DNA of 64,000 nucleotides from Agrobacterium vitis. Lineage in GTDB: Bacteria; Pseudomonadota; Alphaproteobacteria; Rhizobiales; Rhizobiaceae. Under the pieces are notes generated by a model that was given only the letters and a program-made list of their open reading frames with translations, was not told where the DNA came from and searched no databases. The translations under genes and the position numbers were made by a program. The stretch's first letter is position 1, and each line of letters starts with the position of its first letter. Where the stretch lies: the NCBI RefSeq assembly GCF_014926405.1, contig NZ_JACXXJ020000001.1:123328-187327 (forward strand). The letters run 5' to 3'. Of the stretch, positions 16,501 through 23,817 are shown in pieces.

Positions 16501-18649
16501 GGCGCGCGGTGATGTCCGACGGGCGCAGATCGACCGGCTGGACGGCAGTGAGCGCCGAGACGTTGCGCTCATAGGCGGGCTCGAGCGCGGCCGCAGCTTC
16601 CGCGACCTTGAGCTTCTCGCGGACATGACCGGACAGATAGGCGTCGGCCATCTGCCAGGACCCGTCGGCGGGGTCGCGGAAGATCGCGCTGCCAAGCTCA
16701 GTGACGACGTCTTCGGGATTACGGTGCAGAAGTTCCGCGATATGGTCGAGATCGACGTGCCCACTTTCGTTGAGCACCACGGCGAGCGCATCCGCCGCAC
16801 TGGTGATCACCGGCGGCGCGGGCGGCGAGATGACACGGTCGGTGAAGATCGGCCCGGGCCTTGCCGTATCGTTTTCGAGGTCATAGTCCTCGATCGAGGC
16901 GACCAGCCAGCAATCGGGATCGTCTGCGAACGGCTGGAGATTAGGCCGGCGATGGCTCTCGCGCGTCTCGCCTGTCTCCGGATCCTCGTTGATCGAGACC
17001 GTGGTGTGGTTGATCGGGCCGAAGTCGCGCACGAAGCTCGACCAGGCAATGCGCAGCTTGACCTGCAGATCCTTCCAGGGTTGATCCAGCTCCTGGGCCT
17101 TCAGCACCTGACGTACCGCGTCACGGACCGGGATCAGCTTCCTGATGATCCGGACGTGCTTCTCCGGGATACCGTCCGCGCTGCGGCCCTTTCGGACCGT
17201 AATAGTGACCGGCTGGCCATCGATCACCTGCATGAGGCCTCGGGCGTTGTCGAAGAAGAAGCTGCCTTCGCGGACATGCTGGCCGGACGGAAGATCGGCA
17301 GGAATATCTTCGGTCGCGCCCTCAAGATCGAGATCGATCGCGGTGGGCTCGCCGTCATAGCGGCCTTCCGGAAGAAGATGGACGGCGGCCGACAGCGCCG
17401 CGGCGAGATCCTCGCTGTCACGCGGAAGGCATGTATAGGTCTCGCCGAAAGGACCGGCGGTCAACGCGTGGGTACCGAGCACGAATTCCGGATGCTGGGC
17501 GAACCACCTGTTGACACGTATGGCGCCCTCATCCTCCGTGGCGGGCCGGATTTCGTCCGTGTCGAGCCAAGAAAGATCGCCCTCGGGCTCGGCGACCTTG
17601 CGTTTACGGAAGAAGAGGATGTCCACGACGACGTCGGTTCCCGCGTCGGCCCGGAAGCTGCCTTCCGGCAGGCGGATGGCGGCAATCAGGTCCGCCGTCT
17701 TGGCAATATGCTCGCGCGCCGAGGAATCCGCCTTGTCCATCGTGCCGGAGCTGGTAACAAAGGCTGCGAAAGCCCCGGGCTTCAACAGGTCGATCGACCG
17801 GGCAATGAAATAGTCGTGCAATCGCAGCCCGAGCGAGCGATAGGCGCGGTCGGAACGGACGGTCCGGTCCGAGAAAGGCGGATTGCCGATGGCAAGGTCA
17901 AAGCTCGCCGGCAACTCCGTGCGCGCAAAATCTCCGGTGAGGATCCGCGCTCGCGGCTGCAAAAGCCGTACGATGCGTGCCGTTACGGGATCGAGCTCGA
18001 CGCCGGTGACGTGCGACAGATCACGAAGCGCTTCCGGCATCAGCGCCGGAAACAGGCCCGTGCCGATCCCCGGCTCCAGCACCCGGCCGCCGCGCCATCC
18101 GAGACGCTGAAGGCCAGACCAGATCGCCCGGACGATGAACTCCGGGGTGAAATGGGCATACTGGGTGCAGCGGGCAAGCGAGGCATAGTCGGTCTCGCCG
18201 ACCGCATCCTCGAGATCGGAACCGATCTCGTCCCAGCCCTTGCGGAATTCGGGCTCGCCCGGACGGCGGAAGACGCCGTTGGCAAGATCGGACGCACCGA
18301 AGCCGGTGAAGCGGATCAGCGTCTCCTGTTCCTCGCGCGTCGCAGGACGTTCGCCCGCCTCGATCTCGGCCGCGAGCCGGATCGCGGCAATATTGTCGCG
18401 CGCACGGTCCTTCCAGCTGCGGGCGAGACCACGGTCATCGGCGAGATGGAAGTTCAGACCACGGGCACGGCCCGCCGGGGACGACGGCCGCACGACCGCG
18501 GCGATCGGCAAGGCCGGCGCTGGAGTGGTAGGATCGGGATCGTCGTCGGGCTCGAAGTCGCTGCCGAAGGCCGTCACGCCCAGGCCAAGGCTGGACGAAA
18601 GCGCGGTGTTGCCGAAAAGATCGATGGTGAAGGGATCGTCATGTGACAT
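13559..18649 (-). CDS. Giant plasmid methylase-helicase fusion protein
   Basis: A protein of 1,696 residues. An N-terminal N6-adenine methyltransferase domain has the SAM motif LEPGIGTG (191-198) and the catalytic NPPF (256-259). A superfamily 2 helicase core follows: Walker A HAVGAGKT near residue 888, a DEAQ box (VDEAQEF) near 1048 and the last motif with REGRIVRQG around 1410. The C-terminus is coiled-coil rich. This is the large protein found on many alphaproteobacterial conjugative plasmids near ArdC and DUF genes. It probably methylates and remodels plasmid DNA after entry, protecting it from restriction; this is inference. A DUF3085 gene precedes it by 127 bases and may share its transcript. 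Confidence 0.88.
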   Translation of the reverse strand: MSHDDPFTIDLFGNTALSSSLGLGVTAFGSDFEPDDDPDPTTPAPALPIAAVVRPSSPAGRARGLNFHLADDRGLARSWKDRARDNIAAIRLAAEIEAGERPATREEQETLIRFTGFGASDLANGVFRRPGEPEFRKGWDEIGSDLEDAVGETDYASLARCTQYAHFTPEFIVRAIWSGLQRLGWRGGRVLEPGIGTGLFPALMPEALRDLSHVTGVELDPVTARIVRLLQPRARILTGDFARTELPASFDLAIGNPPFSDRTVRSDRAYRSLGLRLHDYFIARSIDLLKPGAFAAFVTSSGTMDKADSSAREHIAKTADLIAAIRLPEGSFRADAGTDVVVDILFFRKRKVAEPEGDLSWLDTDEIRPATEDEGAIRVNRWFAQHPEFVLGTHALTAGPFGETYTCLPRDSEDLAAALSAAVHLLPEGRYDGEPTAIDLDLEGATEDIPADLPSGQHVREGSFFFDNARGLMQVIDGQPVTITVRKGRSADGIPEKHVRIIRKLIPVRDAVRQVLKAQELDQPWKDLQVKLRIAWSSFVRDFGPINHTTVSINEDPETGETRESHRRPNLQPFADDPDCWLVASIEDYDLENDTARPGPIFTDRVISPPAPPVITSAADALAVVLNESGHVDLDHIAELLHRNPEDVVTELGSAIFRDPADGSWQMADAYLSGHVREKLKVAEAAAALEPAYERNVSALTAVQPVDLRPSDITARLGAPWIPAGDVVAFVKETMGTDIRIHHMPELASWTVEARQLSYLAAGTSEWGTDRRHAGELLSDALNSRVPQIFDTIRDGDSEKRVLNVVDTEAAKEKLHKIKQAFQRWIWSDPDRTDRLARVYNDRFNNIAPRKFNGDHLKLPGASGAFVLYGHQKRGIWRIISAGSTYLAHAVGAGKTMTMAASIMEQRRLGLVAKAMQVVPGHCLAQAAREFLALYPTARILVADETNFSKDKRARFLSRAATATWDAIIITHSAFRFIGVPAVFEQQMIHDELELYETLLLKVEDEDRVSRKRLERLKEGLQERLEALSTRKDDLLTIAEIGVDQIIVDEAQEFRKLSFATNMSTLKGVDPNGSQRAWDLYVKSRFIETINPGRALVLASGTPITNTLGEMFSVQRLMGHPALMERGLHEFDAWASTFGDTTTELELQPSGKYKPVSRFASFVNVPELIAMFRSFADVVMPADLREYVKVPAVSTGRRQIVTSKPTQAFKHYQMVLAERIKAIEERDRPPEPGDDILLSVITDGRHAAIDLRLVDADNDNEADNKLNSLISNAFNIWKATEGSTYLRHDGKPFELPGAAQMIFSDLGTISVEKTRGFSAYRWIRDELIRLGVPASEIAFMQDFKKSEAKQRLFGDVRAGRVRFLIGSSETMGTGVNAQLRLKALHHLDVPWLPSQIEQREGRIVRQGNQHDEVDIFAYATEGSLDATMWQNNERKARFIAAALSGDTSIRRLEDLGEGQANQFAMAKAIASGDQRLMQKAGLEADIARLERLRAAHIDDQHAVRRQLRDAERDIEYATRRIAEVGQDIERLLSTAGAAFSMTVMGKVYAERKEAGRALMKEILTQVQLQQDDETVIASIGGFDLEYRGERFGHDNYRYTTMLMRTGADFEIDLPVTVTPLGAVSRLEHALDDFEGERERNRQRLADARRRLASYQTRDDGGDFAFAGELAEKRLQLAEVEASLAADVEGAAPPMAA

Positions 18650-18776
18650 GCTGGAATCTCCTGGGTGAAGGCGCGCGTCGCCACCGCCCTGAAAGGTTCC
18701 AGTCGGCTGACGACGTGCGGGATGAAGAGAACTGGGTGGGCTGGACGGCCGCGGGACGGCGAGCGTCTGCGGATCG
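18650..18776 (-). other. Short spacer upstream of the methylase-helicase gene
   Basis: A 127-base, GC-rich spacer with no purine-rich box like those of the other leaders. CCAGGAGATTCC gives a good ribosome-binding site just before the ATG at 18649. The gene is therefore probably expressed from the DUF1419 transcript. Confidence 0.35.
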
Positions 18777-19178
18777 CTAGTCTCGCGCGATCACGGTGAG
18801 TTGCATCGAATCCCCGTGGAAGGCGATCCTCAGATGCGTGCAGGCTGGGCTGGCAGCGATCAGCTTCACGAGCATGGCACCGTCGAGAAACTCGACCCCG
18901 TCATCGCCGCCGAAATGCTGGCGCTTGTAGTGCCAGTAGTCGGGGTTCGACTTCGGATCGCACTCTTCGGCATAGACGACAAACGGACGTTGCCCTTCGG
19001 CGAGCTTGCCGTTGGACATGAGGTACACGCTCTCGTCGCCGACCAGCCAAAGACCGGGCTTCTCATCGCGGCCCGGAAACATACCGTAGTGGGGATTGCG
19101 GAAGCCGCCGTTGAGGTGCGCGTCGAGGCGTCCGCGCATCATGACGACGTGGATGTCCGTCACGGAAAAGGTGAACAT
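18777..19178 (-). CDS. DUF3085 protein
   Basis: A protein of 133 residues. The segment GLWLVGDESVYLMSNGK, then VVYAEECDP and FGGDDGVEFL, is typical of DUF3085, a plasmid-borne family of unknown function. The starting ATG follows GGAGGCGG, and the stop of the DUF1419 gene lies 11 bases upstream, so the two are one operon. Small, acidic, soluble protein. Confidence 0.75.
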   Translation of the reverse strand: MFTFSVTDIHVVMMRGRLDAHLNGGFRNPHYGMFPGRDEKPGLWLVGDESVYLMSNGKLAEGQRPFVVYAEECDPKSNPDYWHYKRQHFGGDDGVEFLDGAMLVKLIAASPACTHLRIAFHGDSMQLTVIARD

Positions 19179-19189
19179 CGCCGCCTCCC

Positions 19190-19792
19190 TTACGCCGCTA
19201 TCGCGTCAGGGAGGTAGCGCAGATGCACCGGCAGCTTCGATGCGATCTGCGCATCCGTGAGGTCGTCGAGCAGCTTCAGGACGGTACCCTGGCGTCCGCC
19301 GTAAAACAGCACGGTCCGCTTGCCGCGGTTGTGTTCCGGCCAGCGCTCGCCGGCATAGCCCCGATAGTCATCATGGGTGCTCGACCAGATGTGGTCCAGG
19401 CGTTCCTCGCGCGTCATCGCCCGAACGGGCCGGGTTTCGCGCTCGATGATCGCATCGCGCATCCGTTCGGGCGAACCCTTGTCAGCGAGGTCGCAATAGG
19501 CATGGAAATACCGCATCCGGTCATCGATCTTCAGCGTGAAAAAGATGCTGGTGATGCTGTCGGTGAGGAACTCGCGCATGGCGAACATATCGCCCCGCAT
19601 GAACAGCGGCGGCGGGATCTCGAACATGTAATCGTGCTGCGCCTGGGCGACTTCGAACCATTCGCCTCGATAAAGTGCGTTATCGTCACCCTCCCAGCGG
19701 TTCAGGCGTTGCGCGTGGCGGTCGAACAAGCGGAACATCTGCCGGCGGTCGGCAATGCCTTCAAAGACTTTACGTATTGGAGAGACGGTCAT
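19190..19792 (-). CDS. DUF1419 protein
   Basis: A protein of 200 residues of the DUF1419 family (RRQMFRLFDRHAQRLNRWEGDD..., EWFEVAQAQHDYMFEIPPPLF, MTREERLDHIWSSTHDDYRGYAGERW). The function is unknown; the family occurs on conjugative plasmids of Rhizobiales and related orders. It is first in the likely operon DUF1419-DUF3085-methylase/helicase, and it has a strongly structured leader upstream. ATG at 19792 is preceded by AAAGGAG. Confidence 0.78.
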   Translation of the reverse strand: MTVSPIRKVFEGIADRRQMFRLFDRHAQRLNRWEGDDNALYRGEWFEVAQAQHDYMFEIPPPLFMRGDMFAMREFLTDSITSIFFTLKIDDRMRYFHAYCDLADKGSPERMRDAIIERETRPVRAMTREERLDHIWSSTHDDYRGYAGERWPEHNRGKRTVLFYGGRQGTVLKLLDDLTDAQIASKLPVHLRYLPDAIAA

Positions 19793-20010
19793 CGGCGGGC
19801 TCCTTTCAGCCTCGTCGGGAAGGACACGCGGCTCATCCTCGCGATGTCGCCATCCTCTTCAGCCCTTCCTGACCCCTCCCTTGGCGCCGCCTCTCCGCCC
19901 GGACGGGTCAAGGGCCGCGCAGCGGGCGGAGCTTTACCCTTGACGCGGCCGGCGGGCATGCGGCAACCGGTTTCCTCCTCTCCCTTTTTCCTATTCCATT
20001 TTCCATTCTG
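19793..20010 (-). promoter_or_regulatory. Structured leader of the DUF1419 operon with interleaved stems
   Basis: Four 8-base arms interlock: CTCCGCCC (19893-19900) pairs with GGGCGGAG (19924-19931), and GTCAAGGG (19907-19914) pairs with CCCTTGAC (19937-19944). The order A-B-A'-B' means a pseudoknot or two mutually exclusive hairpins. The purine-rich box AATGGAATAGGAAAAAGGG is at the far end (leftward strand, about 19999-19981). An upstream ATG frame also runs through part of the leader. No protein is supported here. Confidence 0.5.
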
Positions 20011-20171
20011 CTCAATCTGACCCAAGCCGTCAGCTTATAGACTGTTAAGATTGCATATTGGATCATGCCATAGGCTGATCTTTTTATATTGATTATCAGT
20101 TCACAAGCTTATAAAGACAGCGTCACAATCAGCCTGCTGCCTGATGGGTAGCGTCGGTGGAAAGTTGAACG
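20011..20171. promoter_or_regulatory. Divergent promoter region for DUF1419 and mobile mystery A
   Basis: A/T-rich from about 20036 to 20116, unlike the GC-rich flanks, with TTTTTATATTGATTATC and TTATAAAG in the rightward direction. It is the likely site of both divergent promoters. Exact -35/-10 boxes could not be fixed. Confidence 0.4.
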
Positions 20172-20633
20172 ATGAAGGACGATGCAAGGAAACGAGCGCG
20201 CAAAAGGCTTGACGAGCGTCTTCGCGGGCTGCAGCCGGCGGAGAGCTTCAGGGCGCCGCCGAAAGGATGGGTCCGGGCGTTGCGCGACGCGCTTGGCATG
20301 ACCGGGTCGCAGCTCGGCTCGCGGATGGGAATCCGGCCCCAGACCGTCGAAGCGATCGAGAAGTCGGAGGCATCCGGAACCATCCAGCTCAGCACCTTGC
20401 GGCGTGCGGCAGAGGCGCTCGACTGCACGCTGGTCTACGCATTGGTCCCGAATAAATCGCTCGAGGCCGCCGTGACCGAACGCGCGCGCAAGATCGCAAT
20501 GCGCGAACTCCAGCGGGTCGCGCATACGATGCGCCTGGAGGCGCAGGGAACGGGCGATGACGATCTCGAAGCCCGCGTCCAGGCCTACATCCGCGACCAG
20601 CTTTCCGAGCGCGATCTCTGGTCACAAAAATGA
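20172..20633 (+). CDS. Mobile mystery protein A (Xre-type antitoxin-like)
   Basis: A protein of 153 residues with a helix-turn-helix region (MTGSQLGSRMGIRPQTVEAIEK, about 44-65) and the family's basic N-terminus (KRARKRLDERL) and C-terminal helix. This matches the mobile mystery A family, always paired with a Fic protein, mobile mystery B. The paired gene overlaps by ATGA at 20630, so translation is coupled. The pair is a toxin-antitoxin-like unit seen on mobile elements; A probably represses the operon and neutralises B (inference). Confidence 0.85.
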   Translation: MKDDARKRARKRLDERLRGLQPAESFRAPPKGWVRALRDALGMTGSQLGSRMGIRPQTVEAIEKSEASGTIQLSTLRRAAEALDCTLVYALVPNKSLEAAVTERARKIAMRELQRVAHTMRLEAQGTGDDDLEARVQAYIRDQLSERDLWSQK

Positions 20634-21226
20634 CGGACCTTTTCCAGGAACCAGAGGACGCAACACCGCTTGAGCCGCAGGAGCGCGAGGGCCTGCTTCA
20701 AAGCTGGATCACCCACAGGCAGGATCTCAACGAGGCTGAACAGGAAAATATCGTCGAGGGCGCAGCCTGGGCTCGCGGACGACGGCGCATGCCGGTCGGC
20801 AGGATGCTGACCGAAGACTTTATGCGCACATTGCACCGACGCATGTTCGGCGAGGTCTGGCAATGGGCAGGCAGCTTCCGAACGACGGAGCGCAATATCG
20901 GCATCCAGGCCTACCGAATTCCGGTCGAACTCACGGCGCGGCTCGATGACGTGCGGTATTGGGTCGAGCATGAGACCTTCGAAGCCGACGAGATCGCAAT
21001 ACGTTTCCACCATCGCCTGGTCGCCATCCATCCGTTTCCGAACGGCAATGGACGTCACGCTCGGCTTGCCGCCGATCTGCTCGTGGAAAAACTGGGCGCC
21101 GAGTCCTTTAGCTGGGGTAGCGGAAGCCTGGGCGACGTGGGAGATCTGCGCACGCGATACGTCGCGGCACTGCAAGCCGCGGATAATCACGACATCGCGC
21201 CTCTCCTCGAATTCGCGCGCAGCTGA
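20630..21226 (+). CDS. Mobile mystery protein B (Fic-domain protein)
   Basis: A protein of 198 residues with the complete Fic motif HPFPNGNGRHAR at residues 134-145, so AMP-transferase (or related nucleotidyl-transfer) chemistry is expected. The N-terminal part includes WITHRQDLNEAEQENI, typical of the mobile mystery B family. An inhibitory S/TxxxE(G/N) helix is not evident within the protein, so control probably comes from the partner A. Its last 40 bases overlap, tail to tail, with the Toprim gene on the other strand (21187-21226), so the two transcripts converge. Confidence 0.88.
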   Translation: MTDLFQEPEDATPLEPQEREGLLQSWITHRQDLNEAEQENIVEGAAWARGRRRMPVGRMLTEDFMRTLHRRMFGEVWQWAGSFRTTERNIGIQAYRIPVELTARLDDVRYWVEHETFEADEIAIRFHHRLVAIHPFPNGNGRHARLAADLLVEKLGAESFSWGSGSLGDVGDLRTRYVAALQAADNHDIAPLLEFARS

Positions 21227-22110
21227 GCGCAAAGGTCCTCGTTCCAATCCTCGTGGTGGGGGCGATGGCGCTCAAACCCGCAGTGGGCGTCCCGGGCAAT
21301 TGCTTCCAATCGATCAGCGTAGACATTGCCTTGCGCGTTATTGTCCGTGGCGGCGACCACCGACATACCCTTCCGCGCCGCCAATAAACGGATCGCCGCA
21401 TCGGTGGCAGGGGCCCAGCCGCCGCCGGTACTGACATAGAGGCTATCGCGCCGATTACTCTCCAGCGCGGCAAGGCTCATGGCGTCGATGGCAGCCTCCG
21501 TCACGCAAAGGCGCGGCGCATGGATCGCGCCGAACCTGAACAAGACTTTCGCCCCGCCGGTCGAAAAGCCGCGCCATTCCGGCCCGCGCTCCTCCCAGCC
21601 GGTGACGGCGCCCTCGCTGTCACGGTGCGCGGCCCACATACTGCCGCGCGGACCTTCGCGCACGAGATCATACCGGATCGCTGCGCGGATGGTTGCTTCA
21701 GGAACGCAGCGTTCTTCGCAGAGATAGCGCCAGGTCATCGAGCCCGGCCACGGCTTGCGGCGCTTCGTCCATCGTTCCGAAACGCTGGGCGGCGGCTCGA
21801 TCTCGCGTGCAGCGTGGGTCCAGACCGGCTCCTTCGGGACGAAGCCGACCAGCGAGGCTACATGGTAGAGGGCTTCGACAAAGGGCACTTGGTCGAGATG
21901 CTCGACAAGACCGAACACGTCACCCTTGGCGTCGGACAGCGGATCGAACCAGCCTCTGCCCTCGTGAATCACGATGATTATGGCCCCGCCGCCGCGGTAT
22001 TTGACCGCCCTGCGGGTGCTCTCCTTCAGGTCGATGGCAAACCCAGCCTTCTCCAGCACGGCAGCGCATTGCACCCGATCCCGGAGGTCTTCCAGTTCCT
22101 TCTTTTCCAT
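21187..22110 (-). CDS. DUF3991/Toprim-domain protein (primase-like)
   Basis: A protein of 307 residues. The N-terminus (about 1-70) has AAVLEKAGFAIDLKES and a KYRGGGAIIIVIHEGRGWFDP stretch of the DUF3991 type, followed by DVFGLVEHL. A Toprim-like core begins near 195 with CVTEAAIDAMSL (E as catalytic acid) and continues with the STGGGW and ATDNNAQG segments. Such proteins are thought to make primers on transferred single-stranded plasmid DNA. ATG at 22110 is chosen because a longer frame to 22311 runs through the structured leader. The 3' end overlaps the converging Fic gene by 40 bases. Confidence 0.78.
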   Translation of the reverse strand: MEKKELEDLRDRVQCAAVLEKAGFAIDLKESTRRAVKYRGGGAIIIVIHEGRGWFDPLSDAKGDVFGLVEHLDQVPFVEALYHVASLVGFVPKEPVWTHAAREIEPPPSVSERWTKRRKPWPGSMTWRYLCEERCVPEATIRAAIRYDLVREGPRGSMWAAHRDSEGAVTGWEERGPEWRGFSTGGAKVLFRFGAIHAPRLCVTEAAIDAMSLAALESNRRDSLYVSTGGGWAPATDAAIRLLAARKGMSVVAATDNNAQGNVYADRLEAIARDAHCGFERHRPHHEDWNEDLCAQLRANSRRGAMS

Positions 22111-22322
22111 TTTTCTTCCCGACGCGCATTGCGTCCGTCCTTCTTTCTGTTTCCATTTCCCCGCACCCGGCGGAGCCCTCTCCGGACGCCGCGAAGAGCA
22201 AAGGAGGCAAGGGCGCGGCTGGCAAGATGACAATCTGCACCTTGGGCCACCGCCCGGGTGCCAGCAGCGGCGAAGCTTCCCTTGCCGCCTGCGGCTCGCA
22301 AGCGGCACCAAAAAGGCGAGAA
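22111..22322 (-). promoter_or_regulatory. Structured leader of the Toprim gene
   Basis: Nested perfect stems: GGCAAGGG (22206-22213) with CCCTTGCC (22279-22286), enclosing GCTGGCA (22218-22224) with TGCCAGC (22259-22265), enclosing GGGC/GCCC near 22245-22255. Nearer the gene are GACGC-GCATT-GCGTC (22121-22135) and a purine-rich box GGAAATGGAAACAGAAAGAAGG (part at about 22157-22138). It shares its architecture with the leaders of ardC, the ParB-like gene and DUF1419. Confidence 0.5.
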
Positions 22323-22339
22323 GGGTCTCAATGAGACCC
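22323..22339 (-). terminator. Possible terminator or attenuator after the 58-residue gene
   Basis: Leftward GGGTCTC-ATT-GAGACCC is a perfect 7-bp hairpin overlapping the stop codon of the 58-residue gene; a TTTTT run follows after about ten bases. Weak as a terminator, but well placed between that gene and the Toprim leader. Confidence 0.4.
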
Positions 22340-22504
22340 GCCCGGAACGTATTCGTGCACGATCTCCAGATCGTCTTCGTCGTCGAGTTCGTCGCTCGGC
22401 AGAACGCCGAACTCGTTACCGGACCTAAAGAGCGTGACCGGGACCATCAGGGTGCGGGCGAGCTGGAATGCGTGGTTCTGGGCGAGGGAAAGATCTTGCT
22501 TCAT
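22328..22504 (-). CDS. Small acidic conserved plasmid protein (58 residues)
   Basis: A protein of 58 residues, MKQDLSLAQNHAFQLART then LMVPVTLFRSGNEFGVLP and a strongly acidic tail with DELDDEDDLEIVHEY. It resembles small plasmid proteins I have seen next to the same backbone genes, function unknown. ATG at 22504 is preferred over starts further upstream because the extra 101 codons would be compositionally unlike a protein and would run through an inverted-repeat leader. GGAG precedes it. A DNA-mimic or ligand role for the acidic tail is speculation. Confidence 0.6.
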   Translation of the reverse strand: MKQDLSLAQNHAFQLARTLMVPVTLFRSGNEFGVLPSDELDDEDDLEIVHEYVPGGSH

Positions 22505-22937
22505 CTGAAGGCTCCATCTTCGGAGCGGGCCAATCCCGCTCGATGGCTCCGTCAGTGTCCAACCCTGGTCGCGATCACCGCGAAGGGCATCGCCCAAGCG
22601 GCCGCAGCTTGCTAGCGGACCCCTTGAGGGTTGATCGTGGAAGATCCAGGGATGGACCAGGAAGCCATCGCATGAGAGCGGGATTGGTCTGCTTCGGCGT
22701 TGGTGCGGTATCGTAACAGATGTCCATCCATTCGCTGCCGTGACCTGCGGCTCGCCTCGAGCACTTGGGAAGTTACCGCTTCGGCTCGCAGCGACACGTG
22801 ACCGCATGCCTTTGCGCCATTAGAACCAGGATGCCGATGTGAGACCGAAGCGTCTGTGAAACCTTTGGACCATGCAAATCTTGTGCTGCTAAAAACATAG
22901 TGTAGATTCTACCTCTATCGTCCGGAGGCCATTGAGA
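22505..22937. other. Intergenic region between backbone block and membrane-protein gene
   Basis: 433 bases without a supported gene. A perfect hairpin GAGCGGG-CCAAT-CCCGCTC (22523-22541) lies just upstream of the 58-residue gene's ribosome-binding site. The right part (22860-22915) becomes A/T-rich, with an AAAACATAGTGTAGATTCTACC stretch (22892-22913) that includes the dyad GTAGA-T-TCTAC and should hold the rightward promoter of the membrane-protein gene. GGAGG (22924-22928) is its ribosome-binding site. Confidence 0.4.
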
Positions 22938-23612
22938 ATGTCAGCAACAACAACGTTCCCAGAACCATCCGCGTCGCAGTTGCGTCGAGTGGAGCTTCTC
23001 ATCTTTCCGCTGCGGACTTTTGTCGTGATCGCAGCGCTTTGGCTGGTTCACTGGATGTGGGCAAATTTCTCGCTGAGCGACGTGACCGTCCTGTACCAGG
23101 TTGCGATCTGGCTCAGCATCATCCTTGCCACGCTGAGCGTCATCCGCACCGCCATAACGATGCGGGCCGAGCCTGGACACGTGCTGTTGCGCGACGCAAA
23201 GCGATCGCTGAATGCCTGGGCGACGCTGCGCAGCGGTCAATGGAGGGCACTTGTGAGGGACGAACAACGACCGGGCCTGCGGACTGCGGCGTTGACAAAC
23301 AGGCAGTCCGAACCGGCGCCCCTCTCAAAAGTCGCGATCCTGCGCCTGATCGAACTCCTCGTCTTCATGCCCATCAGGTTCGGATTGGTTCTTGCCGTAT
23401 ATTCCGGGTATCGTAAAGGGATGGAAATCCTCGATCCTCATGGCAGCCTGGTCCCTGTCGAGCATCAGCTCTGGCCCGCGGCGGTCTTGATCGCGGTCGT
23501 CCTGTTCTTCCTCGGTAATCGGATGATCTCGGTCCTGCTGGCGGATGAAAGCAGCCGCCATCTGCGATTGGCGCGTCGCGTGTACACGCTCATCGCACCA
23601 AGCCGGGATTGA
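22938..23612 (+). CDS. Inner-membrane protein of unknown function
   Basis: A protein of 224 residues with four predicted membrane helices, roughly residues 20-42 (FPLRTFVVIAALWLV...), 50-72 (VLYQVAIWLSIILATLSVI), 140-160 (IELLVFMPIRFGLVLAVY) and 180-202 (LWPAAVLIAVVLFFL). A basic loop lies between helices 2 and 3. No family recognised. ATG at 22938 is used, ten bases after GGAGG; a TTG at 22932 is too close to it. It is a single rightward gene; the next rightward terminator is at 23818. Confidence 0.65.
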   Translation: MSATTTFPEPSASQLRRVELLIFPLRTFVVIAALWLVHWMWANFSLSDVTVLYQVAIWLSIILATLSVIRTAITMRAEPGHVLLRDAKRSLNAWATLRSGQWRALVRDEQRPGLRTAALTNRQSEPAPLSKVAILRLIELLVFMPIRFGLVLAVYSGYRKGMEILDPHGSLVPVEHQLWPAAVLIAVVLFFLGNRMISVLLADESSRHLRLARRVYTLIAPSRD

Positions 23613-23688
23613 GTATCGACCGGCACGGAAGCCACAGCTTAAATCGGAAGTGAGACGCCATCCTCTCTGTTCTTGCATGGCTGCACTG

Positions 23689-23720
23689 CACAAAATTTGT
23701 TTGCACATCGCACAAAATTT
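23689..23720. repeat. Direct repeat GCACAAAATTT, 21-base period
   Basis: GCACAAAATTT occurs at 23689-23699 and again at 23710-23720, so the copies lie on the same face of the helix two turns apart. Each has the AAATTT palindrome. It could be a protein-binding operator or a short iteron. Only two copies are present. Confidence 0.45.
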
Positions 23721-23817
23721 ACTCATTAAGCCTACAGCTGATGCACACGATGGTCTCCTCCCAGTTTCCATCGCACCAGCTGTTCCCCTCTGGAGGTTTT
23801 GACCTTCACACCTTAAT

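Noticed and set aside
16421-18646. 741-residue rightward open frame opposite the methylase-helicase gene
   Set aside because: It is antisense to a protein with clear motifs; long antisense frames are expected in high-GC coding DNA. No family motif was seen in it.
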